From positions 41,806,409-41,870,408 of the forward strand of contig OY755045.1 in assembly GCA_963576565.1 (NCBI GenBank): a stretch of DNA of 64,000 nucleotides. Reading direction: 5' to 3'. The DNA is from Aspidapion aeneum. Lineage: Eukaryota; Arthropoda; Insecta; Coleoptera; Brentidae. The notes beneath the pieces were generated by a model that searched no databases, was not told the origin of the DNA, and worked only from the letters and a program-made list of their open reading frames with translations. Each line of letters begins with the position of its first letter. Position 1 is the first letter of the stretch. Made by a program: the position numbers and the translations under genes. Shown here one piece after another: positions 33,081 to 44,486 of this stretch.

Positions 33081-33424
33081 TAAATAAGGCATTGCAAAAG
33101 TTTTGAACATTATTCCGCATATTTTATTACTTTAAAACTTAAATATTATCCAAATCCTTTAAAAAAGAAGTAAAATCATAGCCAAAACATGTCATGTAAA
33201 AAAGTCAAGTACGCGAAACTGGTATTCCGTAAAAAAAATTGAGATAAAAGTAAAGCCAAGCTCTCCAATACAAATTTAAAAATGAAAGGTTCTTACTAGT
33301 TTGGAAATGTTTTTACTTGGCTATTACGGCTGCAAATAACTATTAGGCACAGTGCTCAATTGAACATAAAAAAAGTTTGCCTGTAATAGCAAAGTTTAAA
33401 AAACATTTCCAAACTAGTTAGAAC

Positions 33425-33745
33425 GAGTGGCGGATCCAGGGGGGCCAGAGGGGCCCGCGCCCCCCCCCCCCTCCTTCCTGAAATAAAACTTTTTTTAGTT
33501 AAAGGGAAGCAAATGCCAATGCATCAACCGCAAGTTTCAATAAAATTTACCCCCAACATCAATTTTTGCAAATTTTTTTTCTAAAAAACATTGAGTGGTT
33601 TAAAAATTTTCACCTGCGGCGCATTTTGTCACCTGTGATTTTAAATTTCAGAGCCAAGAATTATTAAAAATGGACGCAAACCAAGAACTATTTTGGTTTT
33701 TGCTTCCTTGGCCCCTCCCCTCTGGAAAACCTGGATCCGCCACTG
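33425..33745. mobile_element. hAT-type MITE, 321 bp, in the family H hairpin
   Basis: Left end GAGTGGCGGATCCAGG (first C changed to G), right end CCTGGATCCGCCACTG. The 8-bp duplication GTTAGAAC lies at 33417-33424 and 33746-33753. A C run of about 12 lies inside the left end. Removing it in thought restores the hairpin arm, so it inserted after the family H copy. Confidence 0.88.
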
Positions 33746-33870
33746 GTTAGAACCTTTCACTTTGAAATTTGTATTGAAGAACTTGGCTTGGATTTTATCT
33801 CAATTCTTTTTACGGAATACCATTTTCGCGTACTTGGCTTTTTTACATGAAATGTTTTTGTTATGATAAT

Positions 33871-35437
33871 AATTTAACAATATTATTTAATAAAAACCTA
33901 ATCAAGCTAAGTAGCTAATTAGTCTTCCAGTAATTTTAAAGACATATTTTATCCACTTATGCGGACCGTCAAAATAACAAAATTTATATATTATTTAAAA
34001 TGTCGTCCTAAATTTTTATTTCTGTTTTTTTATTTTTTGGCACTAGGTCGGTGTAATATAATTGTCTTTCCGCAGGATGTGGAGAAAGTTGGTATTATTG
34101 CCAAAATTTCTTGATGTACGCAATAGATTTCTGGGTTGTGGATTGAGCAGACGCAGCGTAAAAAATCGATGACACGAATGTGTTTTTATATCCAGATTAT
34201 CAAAAATACCTTCTTTTAAAAAGGACAAATCAAAGAAAAATAAAGCAAAAACTCTCAGAAGAAGCAAGAATCAAGAAAAAATGGCCAAATTTGGTTTAAA
34301 AGTTTAAAAGGAGAGAAGATATACTGATCTTATTTATGTCAAATCAAGCGGAAGTTTGACAGATCAAATTACCGATTTTGAACATGAAATTCAATATTAA
34401 ATTTTACTAATGAATATTTTTTACTTCAATACTTAAAAACCGAACTGATAATTTTGGTTGAATATTTAAAGGTTGTCCCAAATTTGGAACTTTTGGGGAG
34501 TTTCAGTTGTTTAGAGAAAAAAAATAGACCCCAAAATGCAAGTTTTGATTCAAGACAAGCTTAAATACAAAAACCGCATTTTCTAGCAGGCTAGTGATGG
34601 GTCAAACTGTGTGAAAGCAGTTTCAGCTTTTTGCAAGCAGGTTTACAATTGACTTTTTATAAATATACCTCGAAAGTAAAGTAGGACAAGAAAAAAGGTA
34701 GACCTTCTGCTACCTTTTCCACCCAAATTTTTCTTCATTTGCTCAAAAAATAGTTGCCGAACACCCTAATTCTTTTGCTTATAAATTTTTTTCACCTCGG
34801 ACTTTACTTTTTACTATTCAAAAGCTGCATTTAATTTTTTTACATAAAAGCAATCAAGCAAGCCATTTTTAAGCAATTTTTCTATTTACGAAAATTTCAT
34901 TTTGGTGTAAATCGGTTTTTTATAAAAAAATTTTTATAAAAAAGTCAACTCTTAAATTAAATTTTATGTCACTTTTAGTTTTCCCTCTCTTGAGATATCA
35001 AAATTTATACTTAAAAAAAAAAATAATTTCAATTCCTAAGTTATTTTTGACGAAAAATTTAATGTTTTTCTTAATATTTCGCTAAGATGCTTACTAAATT
35101 TATAGTTGATACTTAACAAAATAAATAACTGCAATATTTTATTGTTAGTCGTACCAAAGAATTATGGAAATTTCAGGCATCTTTGGTCGTACGAGCTTTA
35201 ACAAAAATACAAAAACAATAAAAATATCAAAAATATAGAATGCTCTTTTTTCTTTATGTATTAAAAAAAATAAAACAAGTAGAGAAATATACAGCGTGGC
35301 CAGTCTTCTATCTAGGGGTAGGATTTTTATTTTAACGTTGCCAGATTAACGAAAATATCAGTATAAACTTAGCGGCTCGGTTCGCGAAAAGTCAACTTAG
35401 TCGTTTTATGGTCGATTTTTAAAAAGACATTTTAATA
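33871..35437. other. Unassigned AT-rich stretch
   Basis: About 1.6 kb without a recognised gene or repeat. The reverse frame at 34043-34267 has no motif. Confidence 0.4.
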
Positions 35438-35828
35438 AAAAACCTAATTTTCGAATGACATTATTTTCGAAAACCTCAATTTCGAATGACATGACGTTTT
35501 CTTTGAAAACATTCTATTTGTTTGACATTTTTTCCGAAAACAATTTTTTTGAGAAACGTTTTTTTGGAATTTTTTTTTTTAAGATTGTTTCCTATCTTAC
35601 TTTTGAGAGTTCGAAATTGGCGTTATCCAAACCTTTGTCAATTGATAGCAAACCTACCCTAATCTGTGCAGACCCCCTTACCTTTTTCCTCCACAAAAAA
35701 TGTCCCCAATGGAGGAAAGGAAAGCTTAAAGCAATAATTTTTCGAATAAAATATAATTCAAAAAAAGTAGAAATCAAAAAAATGTTTTTGAAAAAAGTGT
35801 CATTCGAAATTTAGATTTTTGATTAAAC
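35438..35828. mobile_element. Possible 390-bp TIR element
   Basis: CCTAATTTTCGAATGACATT at the left faces AGTGTCATTCGAAATTTAGA at the right; a second direct partial unit (TTTCGAATGACATGACG) follows the left arm. The frame at 35455-35814 spans most of the interior but begins and ends in the repeats and is Phe/Lys-rich; I do not consider it a gene. Confidence 0.5.
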
Positions 35829-36289
35829 TGTTGAAAAACGGACAGTGACCCAAACGGGGTGATGATACACAACCAGAATAATACCTTAAAATTCGGCGTT
35901 CCTAAAAGTAAATAATTTAATTCATTATTATTTAAATTAAAAAGTTAATAATTAAAATAATAGTTTTCACTTACTCTTACAATCAAGCAAAATTTTAAGG
36001 TATTATTCTCGTTATTAATTTTTGTAAAGTGATAATTGTCGCCCCAAATAGTTGTTTCAGATTGTTGCTTTTGGCAACGCTGGAACCCTTTTTACGGGAA
36101 TCATGCGTATCGCGGTCTATTATTAATACATAATATACTCTATCTATTTTGTGTCCTCTTATAGAAATCAAGCCTCCTAGATGTGAACTTGTTCAAGCGG
36201 TATATACCTGGGACAAATTATGAAACTAAAAAAAAGAAAACCAAACAGCATTCGTTAAATTAAGCTACATATTAAAAAATTAAAAATAT

Positions 36290-36760
36290 CCTCAGTTCCT
36301 CAAAACAAAAGTGTATAACCAATGTATCTTCCTGTACTTACCTATGTATCTCACACCTGGACACTTACAAAATCAAACATGGAGAAGGTAACAAAAGCCC
36401 AAAGATCACTGGAAAGACAAATGTTACATGTAAAGCTAACAGATAGAAAAATGAATGAATGTATAAGAAATTAAACAAAAGTAAGGGATGTCAGAGAAGA
36501 AGTAGCAAAATTAAAATGGAGATTTGCCGGTCATAATATCAGACAGAAAGACGAATGGAACAAATGTTATGTAACTGGAGACCTTGGGAAAATAAAAGAA
36601 GTAGGGGAAGACCCCAAATGAAATGGGCAGAAGATTTGAATAAACATGTGGGAACTAGATATATGAACATATCGATAGACAAAGAAGAGTGGAAGATATT
36701 GGGGGAGGCCTATGTCCAAAGATGGATCGAAGGCTTAATAGATAGATAGAAAAAAAAAAT
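36290..36760 (+). pseudogene. LINE carboxy-terminal end
   Basis: The frame at 36555-36749 carries the hallmark GRPQMKWAEDLNKHVG and ends W-x-x-LGEAYVQRW, followed by a TAGATAGATAG tail. Upstream, in other frames, are QRSLERQML and KLKWRFAGH-type pieces that also belong to the LINE carboxy-terminal region. Frameshifts at about 36470 and 36550 break it. The 5' part is missing, as usual for truncated insertions. Confidence 0.75.
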
Positions 36761-37205
36761 ATTAAAAAGAGAAAATAAAACGGGTAATAAAACATAGATT
36801 TTAAGAAAACCTAAAAATTTAAAAAACAACAGTTGACGTATCTTGATCTTAAATATTTTTCTACCACTTGCTATAGAGAACGTAAAAACAAAAGAAACAC
36901 GATTGTTATTGATCTCAAAGTAGATTTTCTCCATATAACTGCTATAGTAACGAAAAACTACTTTCCATATTTGGCGATGTATCCTCTGTGGGGCCATTCA
37001 CTATATGTACGTTGAAATGATTAGAATTACGAGATCTACAAGATTGACAAGTACAATTTTAATCCGTTTATAGAATTTAAATTATGTCTTGTAGTAAATC
37101 GTGCGATGTTGTATGCAAATCATAGCATTTACCTATGTCTTACAAAATAAAGTCTAAGTTTCAGTCTAACGTTAAGTCCAAGTTTAAGTCTAAGGTGTTA
37201 TATTA
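36761..37205. other. Unassigned stretch
   Basis: AT-rich, with AAGTCTAAGTTTCAGTCTAA-like imperfect repeats near 37150-37195. No gene. Confidence 0.35.
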
Positions 37206-37209
37206 CTCT

Positions 37210-38150
37210 TCTTTCTCTAATGTCTCTGTTTATTTCTTCTCTCCAGCTCTGGAGTCTTCATCTCCTTCTTCTTCCATGTGGTCTCCAATTTAGTATTTCC
37301 CTTGGGATTGTGTCTTCCGCTATTCTTTGTGTCCATACCATCATAAGTTGGCTAATTTGTATGTCTTCCGTTATTTTGTGTTTAACATTCATAATTTCTC
37401 GAATTCTCTCATTTCTCACTCTTTCTAGATTTGATTTTCTGGCAGCGCGTCTCCAATAATCCATTTCAGTGACTTCAAGAGACTTGTGAGCTTTTTCTCT
37501 CAGGGGCCATACTTGACTACCATAACTGATGACAGTTTTTACTGTGCTGTTCTAAATTCTATGTTTGTTTTGTTTTGATACAGCCTTAGCCCAGAGAATA
37601 CTGTTGAGTTGTCTAATTGCTTGTCTTCCTTGGTTATTTCTGTGTCTGATTTCTTCATCTAAACTACCGTCATTAGTGATTCTCAGATATTTATACATTT
37701 TTGTTGTTCCAAGATAAGATCCTGTTGCTCTCTACCAATGCATATATATTCCGTTTTCTGAAGTTTTTCCTCCAGCCTCCACTTATCGTATTCTTTAAAT
37801 AATTTACGGGTCGTAATATATTCTAAATCGTCGCAATCTTAAGCCAGGGCTATTTAATCATCAGCGAACCAGAGAGTATACAGTACATAATCGTTCAATG
37901 GTATTCCCGTCTGTTCGTACTCTCTTTTCCAGGTTTTCAGAGCTTGTTCTAAATAGATCGTAAACAATGTTGGTGACAAGCAACAACCCTGCTTCAGACC
38001 CTTGTTGATGTTAAACCCCTTTGATAATGTCTGCCATTTCTTTATTTTCCTTGTGTTGTCTTTATCGAGTTCTTGAACAGCTTTTATTAGTTTTATGCTG
38101 ATGTTGGTTTTTTTTGTTATTGTAATACCGTTCCAAAAACTCCCTATTTA
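37210..38150 (-). pseudogene. Decayed LINE reverse transcriptase to 3' end
   Basis: On the minus strand, from 38130 downwards: KKTNISIKLIKAVQEL, then GLKQGCCLSPTLF (about 37960-38010), GIPLND, LWFADDQIALA (catalytic FADD-type motif near 37845), and finally MDYWRRAARKSNLERVRNE (near 37450) and a W-GRRRRRW end. This is the RT palm, thumb and carboxy-terminal region of the same broad LINE type as at 42.4 kb but a different subfamily. Stops and frameshifts throughout. Confidence 0.75.
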
Positions 38151-38536
38151 ATTCTATTTTGTATTTAAAAACTGAGTCTAATTTTTACAGAAGAAATTTT
38201 ATGTTCTAGAATATCTCAGGAAAAAAACGTTATATTTTTAGTTAGTAAATTTGTTAAACCAAAAACCAAAGAATCACTAGCCAAATCATATACAAAAATT
38301 ATGTTCCATATCGGGTTTTAAAAACATCTCCATAAGGATCTATCTTGTTATAGTTTAGAAGTATTCAGAACTTTCAAGCTTAAAAAAATGCTGCGTTTGA
38401 AACGTAAAAATACAATATTATTGCTTTAATCAAAAATTCGGCTCATAGCACAATTTTATAGTTTAAACCTACACAAAAAATCTTTAAATGTCGCAAGTTT
38501 GCCAAAAAAGGCGCTAAAAAATATTAGAATGGATGT
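38151..38536. other. Unassigned stretch
   Basis: Nothing recognised. Confidence 0.4.
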
Positions 38537-38544
38537 AAGATGAT

Positions 38545-38722
38545 CAAGGGCGTATCCAGCCCATAACAGAAGGGGGGCAGGTTTCAGAATTACAAGTACA
38601 TCTTAACTTAGAGAGGTGGGGGCAAATTCGTAATCTATTTGAATTTTATTATCTTATTTAAAAAAATCAGAAAAGCAAGGTGGGGCAGCTACCCCCCTTG
38701 CCCTCTCCTGGATACGCTCTTG
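38545..38722. mobile_element. hAT-type MITE, 178 bp
   Basis: Left end CAAGGGCGTATCCAG, right end CTGGATACGCTCTTG. The flanks AAGATGAT (38537-38544) and AAGATGAC (38723-38730) match at seven of eight positions. Short G and C runs lie inside the ends. Confidence 0.8.
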
Positions 38723-38840
38723 AAGATGACTAAGATTTTATATTTTAAAATAATGTGTTGAGCTAGAAATAAAAGATTTAATAACAGAATGGTATTTAGC
38801 AAATTTTAGATTAAAATCTGTAATAGCAAATAATTAAATA

Positions 38841-38977
38841 CAGTGGTGTATTTAGGAGGGGGCCCGAGGGCTCGCACCTTCCAAGACCTTAGAATCACTA
38901 CAAAAATATTGAAACCCTGCACCAACACATTGTAGGAAAAAGTTGGCCCCCAAAACTTTTTTCTAAATACGCCACTG
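38841..38977. mobile_element. hAT-like MITE, 137 bp
   Basis: Left end CAGTGGTGTATTTAG, right end CTAAATACGCCACTG. The flanks (ATTAAATA and ATAAATAG) are similar only with a shift, so the duplication is unclear. A one-ended relative starts at 41803. Confidence 0.65.
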
Positions 38978-39268
38978 ATAAATAGGTTATTAGGTTAGCC
39001 CCAAAAAATTTTAATTCCTCGGTACTTAACAAACCAAATTTTGGTTAAGTCATGCTTACCTGTTCATATTTTTAATTTTTTTTAAGATGATATTTTAAAA
39101 CTATAAATTGAATTTTTTTTTATTTTACAATTACGCAAATGCAAAAAAGAGGAGTGTAAAAGTTTGAACCATTTGTCTGTATGTCTGTGAGATAACTGCA
39201 CGCAAGCACTCGCACCAATTAACGAATTTGGATGCGATTTCTTTCGTTGAGACCCTATCTATCAAGGA
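38978..39268. other. Unassigned stretch
   Basis: No feature seen. Confidence 0.35.
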
Positions 39269-40475
39269 AATTTTTTGACTACTACTATTTCGGCATAGAA
39301 CGTTTTTCTACATTGTTCGACGCCTATTCCACCTCCTTCAATCCTGACAATCATCTTCTGTCAGGTTTTTTTGAGTCATTGATCTTTGGATTGACCCTCT
39401 TTTTCTGCGCCCTATTGGTTGCCATTCTAGGACCGACTTTTGGTAATCTTTCCTCGTTCATCCATTGTACCATATCAGTTGTCTTTTAGTGATGTCATCC
39501 GTTATACTGCCCTCGATTCCCATTTTTTCTTTTATGATCTCATTTCTTATATGGTCTGTTCTAGATCTTCTCATTGATCTTCATATTGCATCCATTTGGA
39601 CACTTTCCATTTTTGTTTTGTATTTTCTGTTACGCGACAAGTTTCTATTCCATTTTACAGCGTGCTTTTCACCATTCTTTCTTATATGTTAAATTTTACA
39701 TCCTTTTTTATCTCTCTGCACCACAAAATACTGTTAAGATATCCAATAACCTTTTTTGCTTTTACCTTTTTTTTCCAGTTCTTTACAGTCTGTTCCTGTC
39801 TTATCAAATGTGACACCCAAGTATACATACTCATTGCATGGAGATATTGTTTGTCCATTGTCTAGTTCTAACTCACTTGATTCGTTTTCAGACTGTCTTG
39901 TCCACGTTCACTTTTAAGGTCCTATCCTTAAATTAAGTAACGCTCAAGGGGGGGGGGGTTTGGCTTTGCGTTACACTCAATGTTCTTTTAACGTGATTTT
40001 TCTTGAAAATGCGTTACCAGGGGGGAGGGGGTTTGAAAAACTGGAATTTTTGGCTTACGACATTTAGGGATGTTCCCTAACCTCCACTTTTGGTATTCTT
40101 CGGTTAACTTTCTCATCCTATATTCCATATCTTCTATATTACTAGCTACAATTACTTGGTCGTCACCAAATTGTAGTGTGTATATGGTAAGTTGGTCGTT
40201 AAGTCGTATTATGCCGTGTACTTTACGTTTTTAGTTTTTTAGAGCTACTACGATATATATTTTAAAAATAGTTGGAAAGATCCAACATCCCTAAGCCTTT
40301 CGTTACCCGGAATTCTTTCGAAAGTCGATTTCCAATTTAAATTTTAGATTTTGACCCTTTGTGTAAGTTCTCTTATTGCTTTTATTATTATTATTATTAT
40401 TATATATTAGTTTGCTTTAACACTGTCCATCATTTTTCTACTGGAACGGTATCATATGCTTTTTGTAAGTCCTCA
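39269..40475 (-). pseudogene. Decayed LINE, inverse relative of the 42.4-kb element
   Basis: On the minus strand it follows 43430-44502 closely: the 3' end (ATAGTAGTAGTC), the region of the GRRKRGRP-type tail, a VYLGV segment, the FADD region and the start of RT (CCGTTCCAGTAGAAAAAT). It lacks the endonuclease. Several stops exist and a 160-bp MITE is inserted at 39918. The forward frames reported here (39232-39865) are antisense. Confidence 0.85.
39918..40077. mobile_element. 160-bp MITE with TAA target, in a LINE
   Basis: The inserted block is absent from the related LINE at 43.8 kb. It starts GGTCCTATCCTTAAATTAAG and ends TTTAGGGATGTTCCC, with TAA on both sides (39915-39917, 40078-40080). 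The outer ends are inverse to each other with mismatches, and TAACGC / GCGTTA motifs recur inside. PIF/Harbinger-like by target size; related to 32104-32264. Confidence 0.72.
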
Positions 40476-40802
40476 AATTATAAATATCAATCTAAATTTA
40501 AAAACAGCGTTTCACTAGCTGCTGTGGTTCGTAAAATATGTTTTTTAATAAGTTTTTATATCTCAAAAACTGCGACTCTGACCAACTTTAATGTTAAAAC
40601 ATTTTTTGTTGGAAATATCATTTTTACTTTTAACATTGAAAACCGCTTTTTGTCAGCTGCTGTGGTTCTCGAATTATGAATGTTTGAAATATTTGCTTCT
40701 GTGCAGCATCCCCCCTTCAACCCTGCCAAAAACTAGTAACTGAATCCAGTGCTACAGCAATTTTTTTCCCAAAGGTAAAAGCGGTTTATCGATATTTGTA
40801 TA

Positions 40803-41690
40803 TCAGAATCCCTTCGATCGTCGTAAATGAGAAAAACAAAATCGTCCAAGAATATAAATGAAAATGGTATAACAGTACAATCGCAAAAAACGGAATTCTT
40901 AATTACCGGAAATTATAAAAAAACGTCATTCATCAAAACAAGACAAGAGCAAAATCGAAGTTTAGTATAAAGTCTTTTATCAAAACTGGACAAAATCGAA
41001 AAAGACAAAATCATAAAAAGGGGCCGGGCCTAGCACGAGCAACTGTCTCCTTTCTTTTCATGAATACTGGTTTCGTCTTTCTTCCTCTCATACAAATCGG
41101 TCTCATGGATGTTTGGCGGAAAATTTAAATCGGGAACAAATAATATTATTGTTTTTGGACCCAAAATACATAAAAAAATAAAAATGTCTGTTTTATTCCT
41201 TTAATTCGCTCCCCTGTCCTTCCTTTGAGAGGTCGAAATCGGTGTTTACCGAACCGAACCGAATCGAACCTCTTGGTCAATTAATTGCAGATGAATCTTA
41301 ACCTAGATTCCGACACCTGACCTTTTTTAAGGATGGACCTTGCTTAATGAAACTGTCGTTGTGCTATAGCAATCCCTATGTTAGACACAGTGTTTTTTTT
41401 AGGTATGGCAGTAAAGAAATTGTAGTGAAGGACGCTTCAATTGCATGACAATATCAGAACCGCTCTTCTTTAGGGGAACATCGCAAGCTAGGGCCGACCC
41501 CTTTTTATGATTTTGTCCGGTTTTGATAAAAAACGTTATACACAACTTTAATTTTGCACTTGTCTTGTTTTGAAAAATAACGTTTTTGATAATGTTTGGT
41601 TATTCCGTTTTTAACATGGAACTATTATTTCATTTTCCTTTTTGATCTCAGACGATTTTTTATTTTTGTCCTTTATGATCAACTATCGTA
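40803..41690. mobile_element. Foldback element, about 890 bp
   Basis: The inner arms are clear: ATCAAAACTGGACAAAATCG and ATCATAAAAAGGGGCCGGGC at about 40980-41030 face CGACCCCTTTTTATGATTTT and GTCCGGTTTTGAT at 41493-41528. CAAAACAAGACAAGAGCAAAA (40937) faces TTTTGCACTTGTCTTGTTTT (41550). Weaker pairing extends outward to about 40803 and 41690. The loop contains GAACC units (41249-41270). Confidence 0.72.
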
Positions 41691-41802
41691 TCTGAGACAG
41701 ACATACACCATCGCGAAATTTGGTAGTTAGGCCTTTTATGACCCAAATTACTTTTTTTGAGTAGCAAATGAATTGACGATCTCAATAGCCTTCCATACCT
41801 GC

Positions 41803-42005
41803 CACTGGCGTATTTAGAAAAAAACTTCAGGGGGGCCGAGACAGTTCTGGGGGGGCGAGACCCCATAAGGAGTATTTTATGCTATTTTGTGTTTTTATTC
41901 ATAAAATATGTGGAAACTATCTAAAAAAATCTTAGCTTTAGGGGGGCCCGGGCCCCTTTTCCTTATAAGATCCTCTTTCCCTTATAAGAAACAGAAACGT
42001 ACGTT
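41803..42005. mobile_element. One-ended hAT-like fragment
   Basis: CACTGGCGTATTTAG at 41803 resembles the TIR of 38841-38977, followed by GGGGGGCC blocks at 41830-41850 and 41940-41960. No right TIR is found. Confidence 0.4.
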
Positions 42006-42546
42006 TTTATGCAAATTACAAAACCAAAAAGTAACAAAGTAGATATTTCGAAAATAACAACTCTTCTCATTATAAAGCAGAAGAATATTCGTAAAATTAA
42101 AAATTATTAAATTAAAGTTTATGCCTAGAACAAAAATTGTTGTAATATTGTTGTTTTAGTTTTATTTATATTATGCTTGCTCGTAGTGGAAAAATCTTTA
42201 AAATATTAGAAAATTATTGAAAGACAGCCAGGCTATAATTGTGCCAGGCACTATTTTGACACATTCACATTGAAAACTGGAAGTTAATCCTTCAAAACTG
42301 ACATACCCAAGTCGAATGTAAAACTTTCGTCGTTTATTTTCAATTAATAAAAGAAGGCACTATTTATTCCGGTTCATATAGTATGAAAAAGACAGGAACA
42401 GGTACGAATAGTGTCGGCAATTTTGTCCATATATTCACTGGAGTCCCACAAGAAAGCAGAGCAGCCAGAGGGATATCCTTGTAATAAAGAAAAATCTAAA
42501 GAATAAAATTACAGACTACGATTGCATTAGTGAAAACATACTTTGA

Positions 42547-43068
42547 GTGAACATAAAGATGCTTGGACATAATATAAGCATAATAGCAGTCTACGCACCA
42601 TCAGATGACGAAAGAGTAGCTACAAAACAAATGTTCTTTGACCAACTGGATGAGACTATCACCAAAATCGGTAATACCAGAGAAATAATTATGCTTGGCG
42701 ATTTTAATAGCCGAACTGGTAGACAAACCCAGAGCAAAGTGATACGACCATTTGGAGAGGAGGTAACAAATGATAATGGCTTAAGACTGGTGCAATTGTG
42801 TGAAACCCACAACCTAAAAATAAATAATCGTTTTTTTAAACATAAGGATATTCATCGATATACCTGGATTCAGCCAACAAGAAATCTTAAATCAATCATT
42901 GATTATACTATAGGTGGACAACACTCGCAATTAAAGTGGTATGATGTGCGAGCACTTCGTGGTGTTACCTGTGGATCTGACCACCATCTGGTAAAAGCAA
43001 AAATATTATTCCCTTTAAGAAAAACAAATAAGGACGAAGGTATTAGAGAAAAGGAAAACCTAGAGTGA
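42547..43068 (+). pseudogene. LINE endonuclease domain, amino-terminal part missing
   Basis: Residues 16-18 YAP, 51-54 GDFN (catalytic Asp/Asn), 105-107 YTW, 118-120 IDY and 144-149 SDHHLV (catalytic Asp-His) are the ordered motifs of the exonuclease-endonuclease-phosphatase fold. The similarity continues upstream of the ATG (about 42435-42535: GVPQESRAARGIS) through a stop at 42542-42544, so the listed start is not the natural one. The domain would nick the target DNA. The earliest catalytic motifs (Asn and Glu) are absent because of 5' truncation. Confidence 0.85.
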
Positions 43069-43125
43069 ATCGAAGACAATCAAAAATACAACTTTAGAAG
43101 TCTAGAAATCGAAAGTACTCAAAGA

Positions 43126-43380
43126 TTGTATCAGAACCGATTAGATCAAAAATTAATAAACACAAATCACTCATTTGAAGGGATACATACAAACATAATA
43201 AAAAGCTTGAAAGAAGCAAGCAACGAAGCTGTTGGATACCAAGATAATAGAAATAACAGGAAGATGTGGTGGACGGAGAAAATACAGGAAATGGTCAAAG
43301 AGAAAAAACGCACATACTTGAAATGGCTCAGTACTAAAGAGCAAAGAGACCTAGAAATATACAATATCTTAAACAAGTAA
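43126..43380 (+). pseudogene. LINE linker between endonuclease and RT
   Basis: A frame with KMWWTEKIQEMVKEKKRTYL, the typical helical segment (WW-x4-I-x4-K-x-R/AY) between the two catalytic domains. It ends at a stop; the following 95 bp carry the end of RT motif (THVTFVDL-KVYDTVPVEKSW) in another frame. The part between, normally holding the first RT motifs, is deleted. Confidence 0.75.
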
Positions 43381-43475
43381 TTGAGAAAAGAAGCGCCAGA
43401 AATATAGAGACTCATGTTACCTTTGTGGACCTATAAAAAGTATATGATACCGTTCCAGTAGAAAAATCATGGACG

Positions 43476-44486
43476 GTGTTGGAACAAACTAATATCAATC
43501 ATACATACATAAAAGCGATAAAAGAACTATACAAAGGGTCAAAATTTAAAATTAAAATTGGAAATCGACTTTCAAAAGAATTCCTGGTAACAAAAGGCTT
43601 AAGACAGGGATGTTGTATCTCTCCAACTCTTTTTAAAATATATATCGCAGTGACTCTAAAAAACTGGAAACGTAAAGTGCACGGCATGGGAATACCTCAT
43701 AACGACCGATTTACTATATACACACTACAGTTTGCTGATGACCAAGTAATTGTAGCTAATGATAAAGAAGACATGGAGTATATGATGAGAAAGTTAACGG
43801 AAGAATACCAAAAGTGGGGACTAACAGTGAAGGTGGACAAGACACAGTACTTATGTATTGGAAACAAATCCAGTGAGTTAGAACTAGACAATGGACAAAC
43901 AATATCTCCATTCAATGAGTATGTATACTTGGGTGTTACATTTGATAAGACAGGAACATACTGTAAAGAATTGGAAAAAAGAATAGTAAAAGCAAAAAAG
44001 GTTATTGGATGTCTTAACAGTATTTTATGGAGCAGAGAGATAAGAAAGAATGTAAAATTTAACATATATGAAACAATGGTAAAAAGCAGGCTGTTGTATG
44101 GAATAGAGACATGTCGCGTAACAGAAAAATACAAAACAAAAAGTGTCGAAATGCATGCAATAAGAAGATCAATGAGAATATCTAGATTAGATCACATAAG
44201 AAATGAGATCATAAAAGAAAGAATGGGAATCGAGGGAAGCATAACGGATGACATCACTAAAAGGCAACTGATATGGTACGGCCATGTACAACGGATGAAC
44301 GACGAAAGATTACCAAAACAGGTCCTAGAATGGCAACCAGTAGGGCGCAGAAAAAGAGGACGTCCTAAACTTGAATGGCAACAGTCAATCCAAAGATCAA
44401 TGAGTCAAAAGAATCTGACAGAAGATGATTGTCAGGATCGAAGGAGGTGGAGAATAGGCGTCGGACAACGTAGAAAAGCGTTCTAA
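43476..44486 (+). pseudogene. LINE reverse transcriptase, palm to carboxy terminus
   Basis: Residues 41-53 GLRQGCCISPTLF (motif B region), 72-77 GIPHND, 86-89 FADD (two catalytic Asp), then YLCIG, YLGVTFD, SRLLYGIETCRV and near the end GRRKRGRPKLEW. Order and spacing are those of LINE RTs. At 336 residues it lacks the fingers and the first catalytic Asp, so the fragment is not functional. The reverse frames at 43499-44134 are antisense shadows. Confidence 0.88.

Larger units (their letters stand above)
32298..33870 (+). mobile_element. Family H repeat, copy B (most complete)
   Basis: In order: the 5' GC stem-loop (GAGGGCGCGGCAATGCCC), a segment of about 330 bp with ACGAAACTCAAACTTTGCAC, three minisatellite units of about 141 bp (starts near 32686, 32828, 32969), then a large 3' hairpin. 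The left arm lies at 33173-33320 (GTACGCGAAACTGGTATTCC) and the right arm at 33380-33870 (GGAATACCATTTTCGCGTAC). A hAT MITE occupies the right arm at 33425-33745. The frame at 32547-32732 has no motif and is considered chance. Confidence 0.78.

Noticed and set aside
39232..39865. Overlapping forward ORFs of 75-89 residues rich in Phe and Leu
   Set aside because: They are antisense to the inverse LINE copy.
43499..44134. Reverse ORFs of 62 and 145 residues
   Set aside because: Antisense shadows of the reverse transcriptase fragment.
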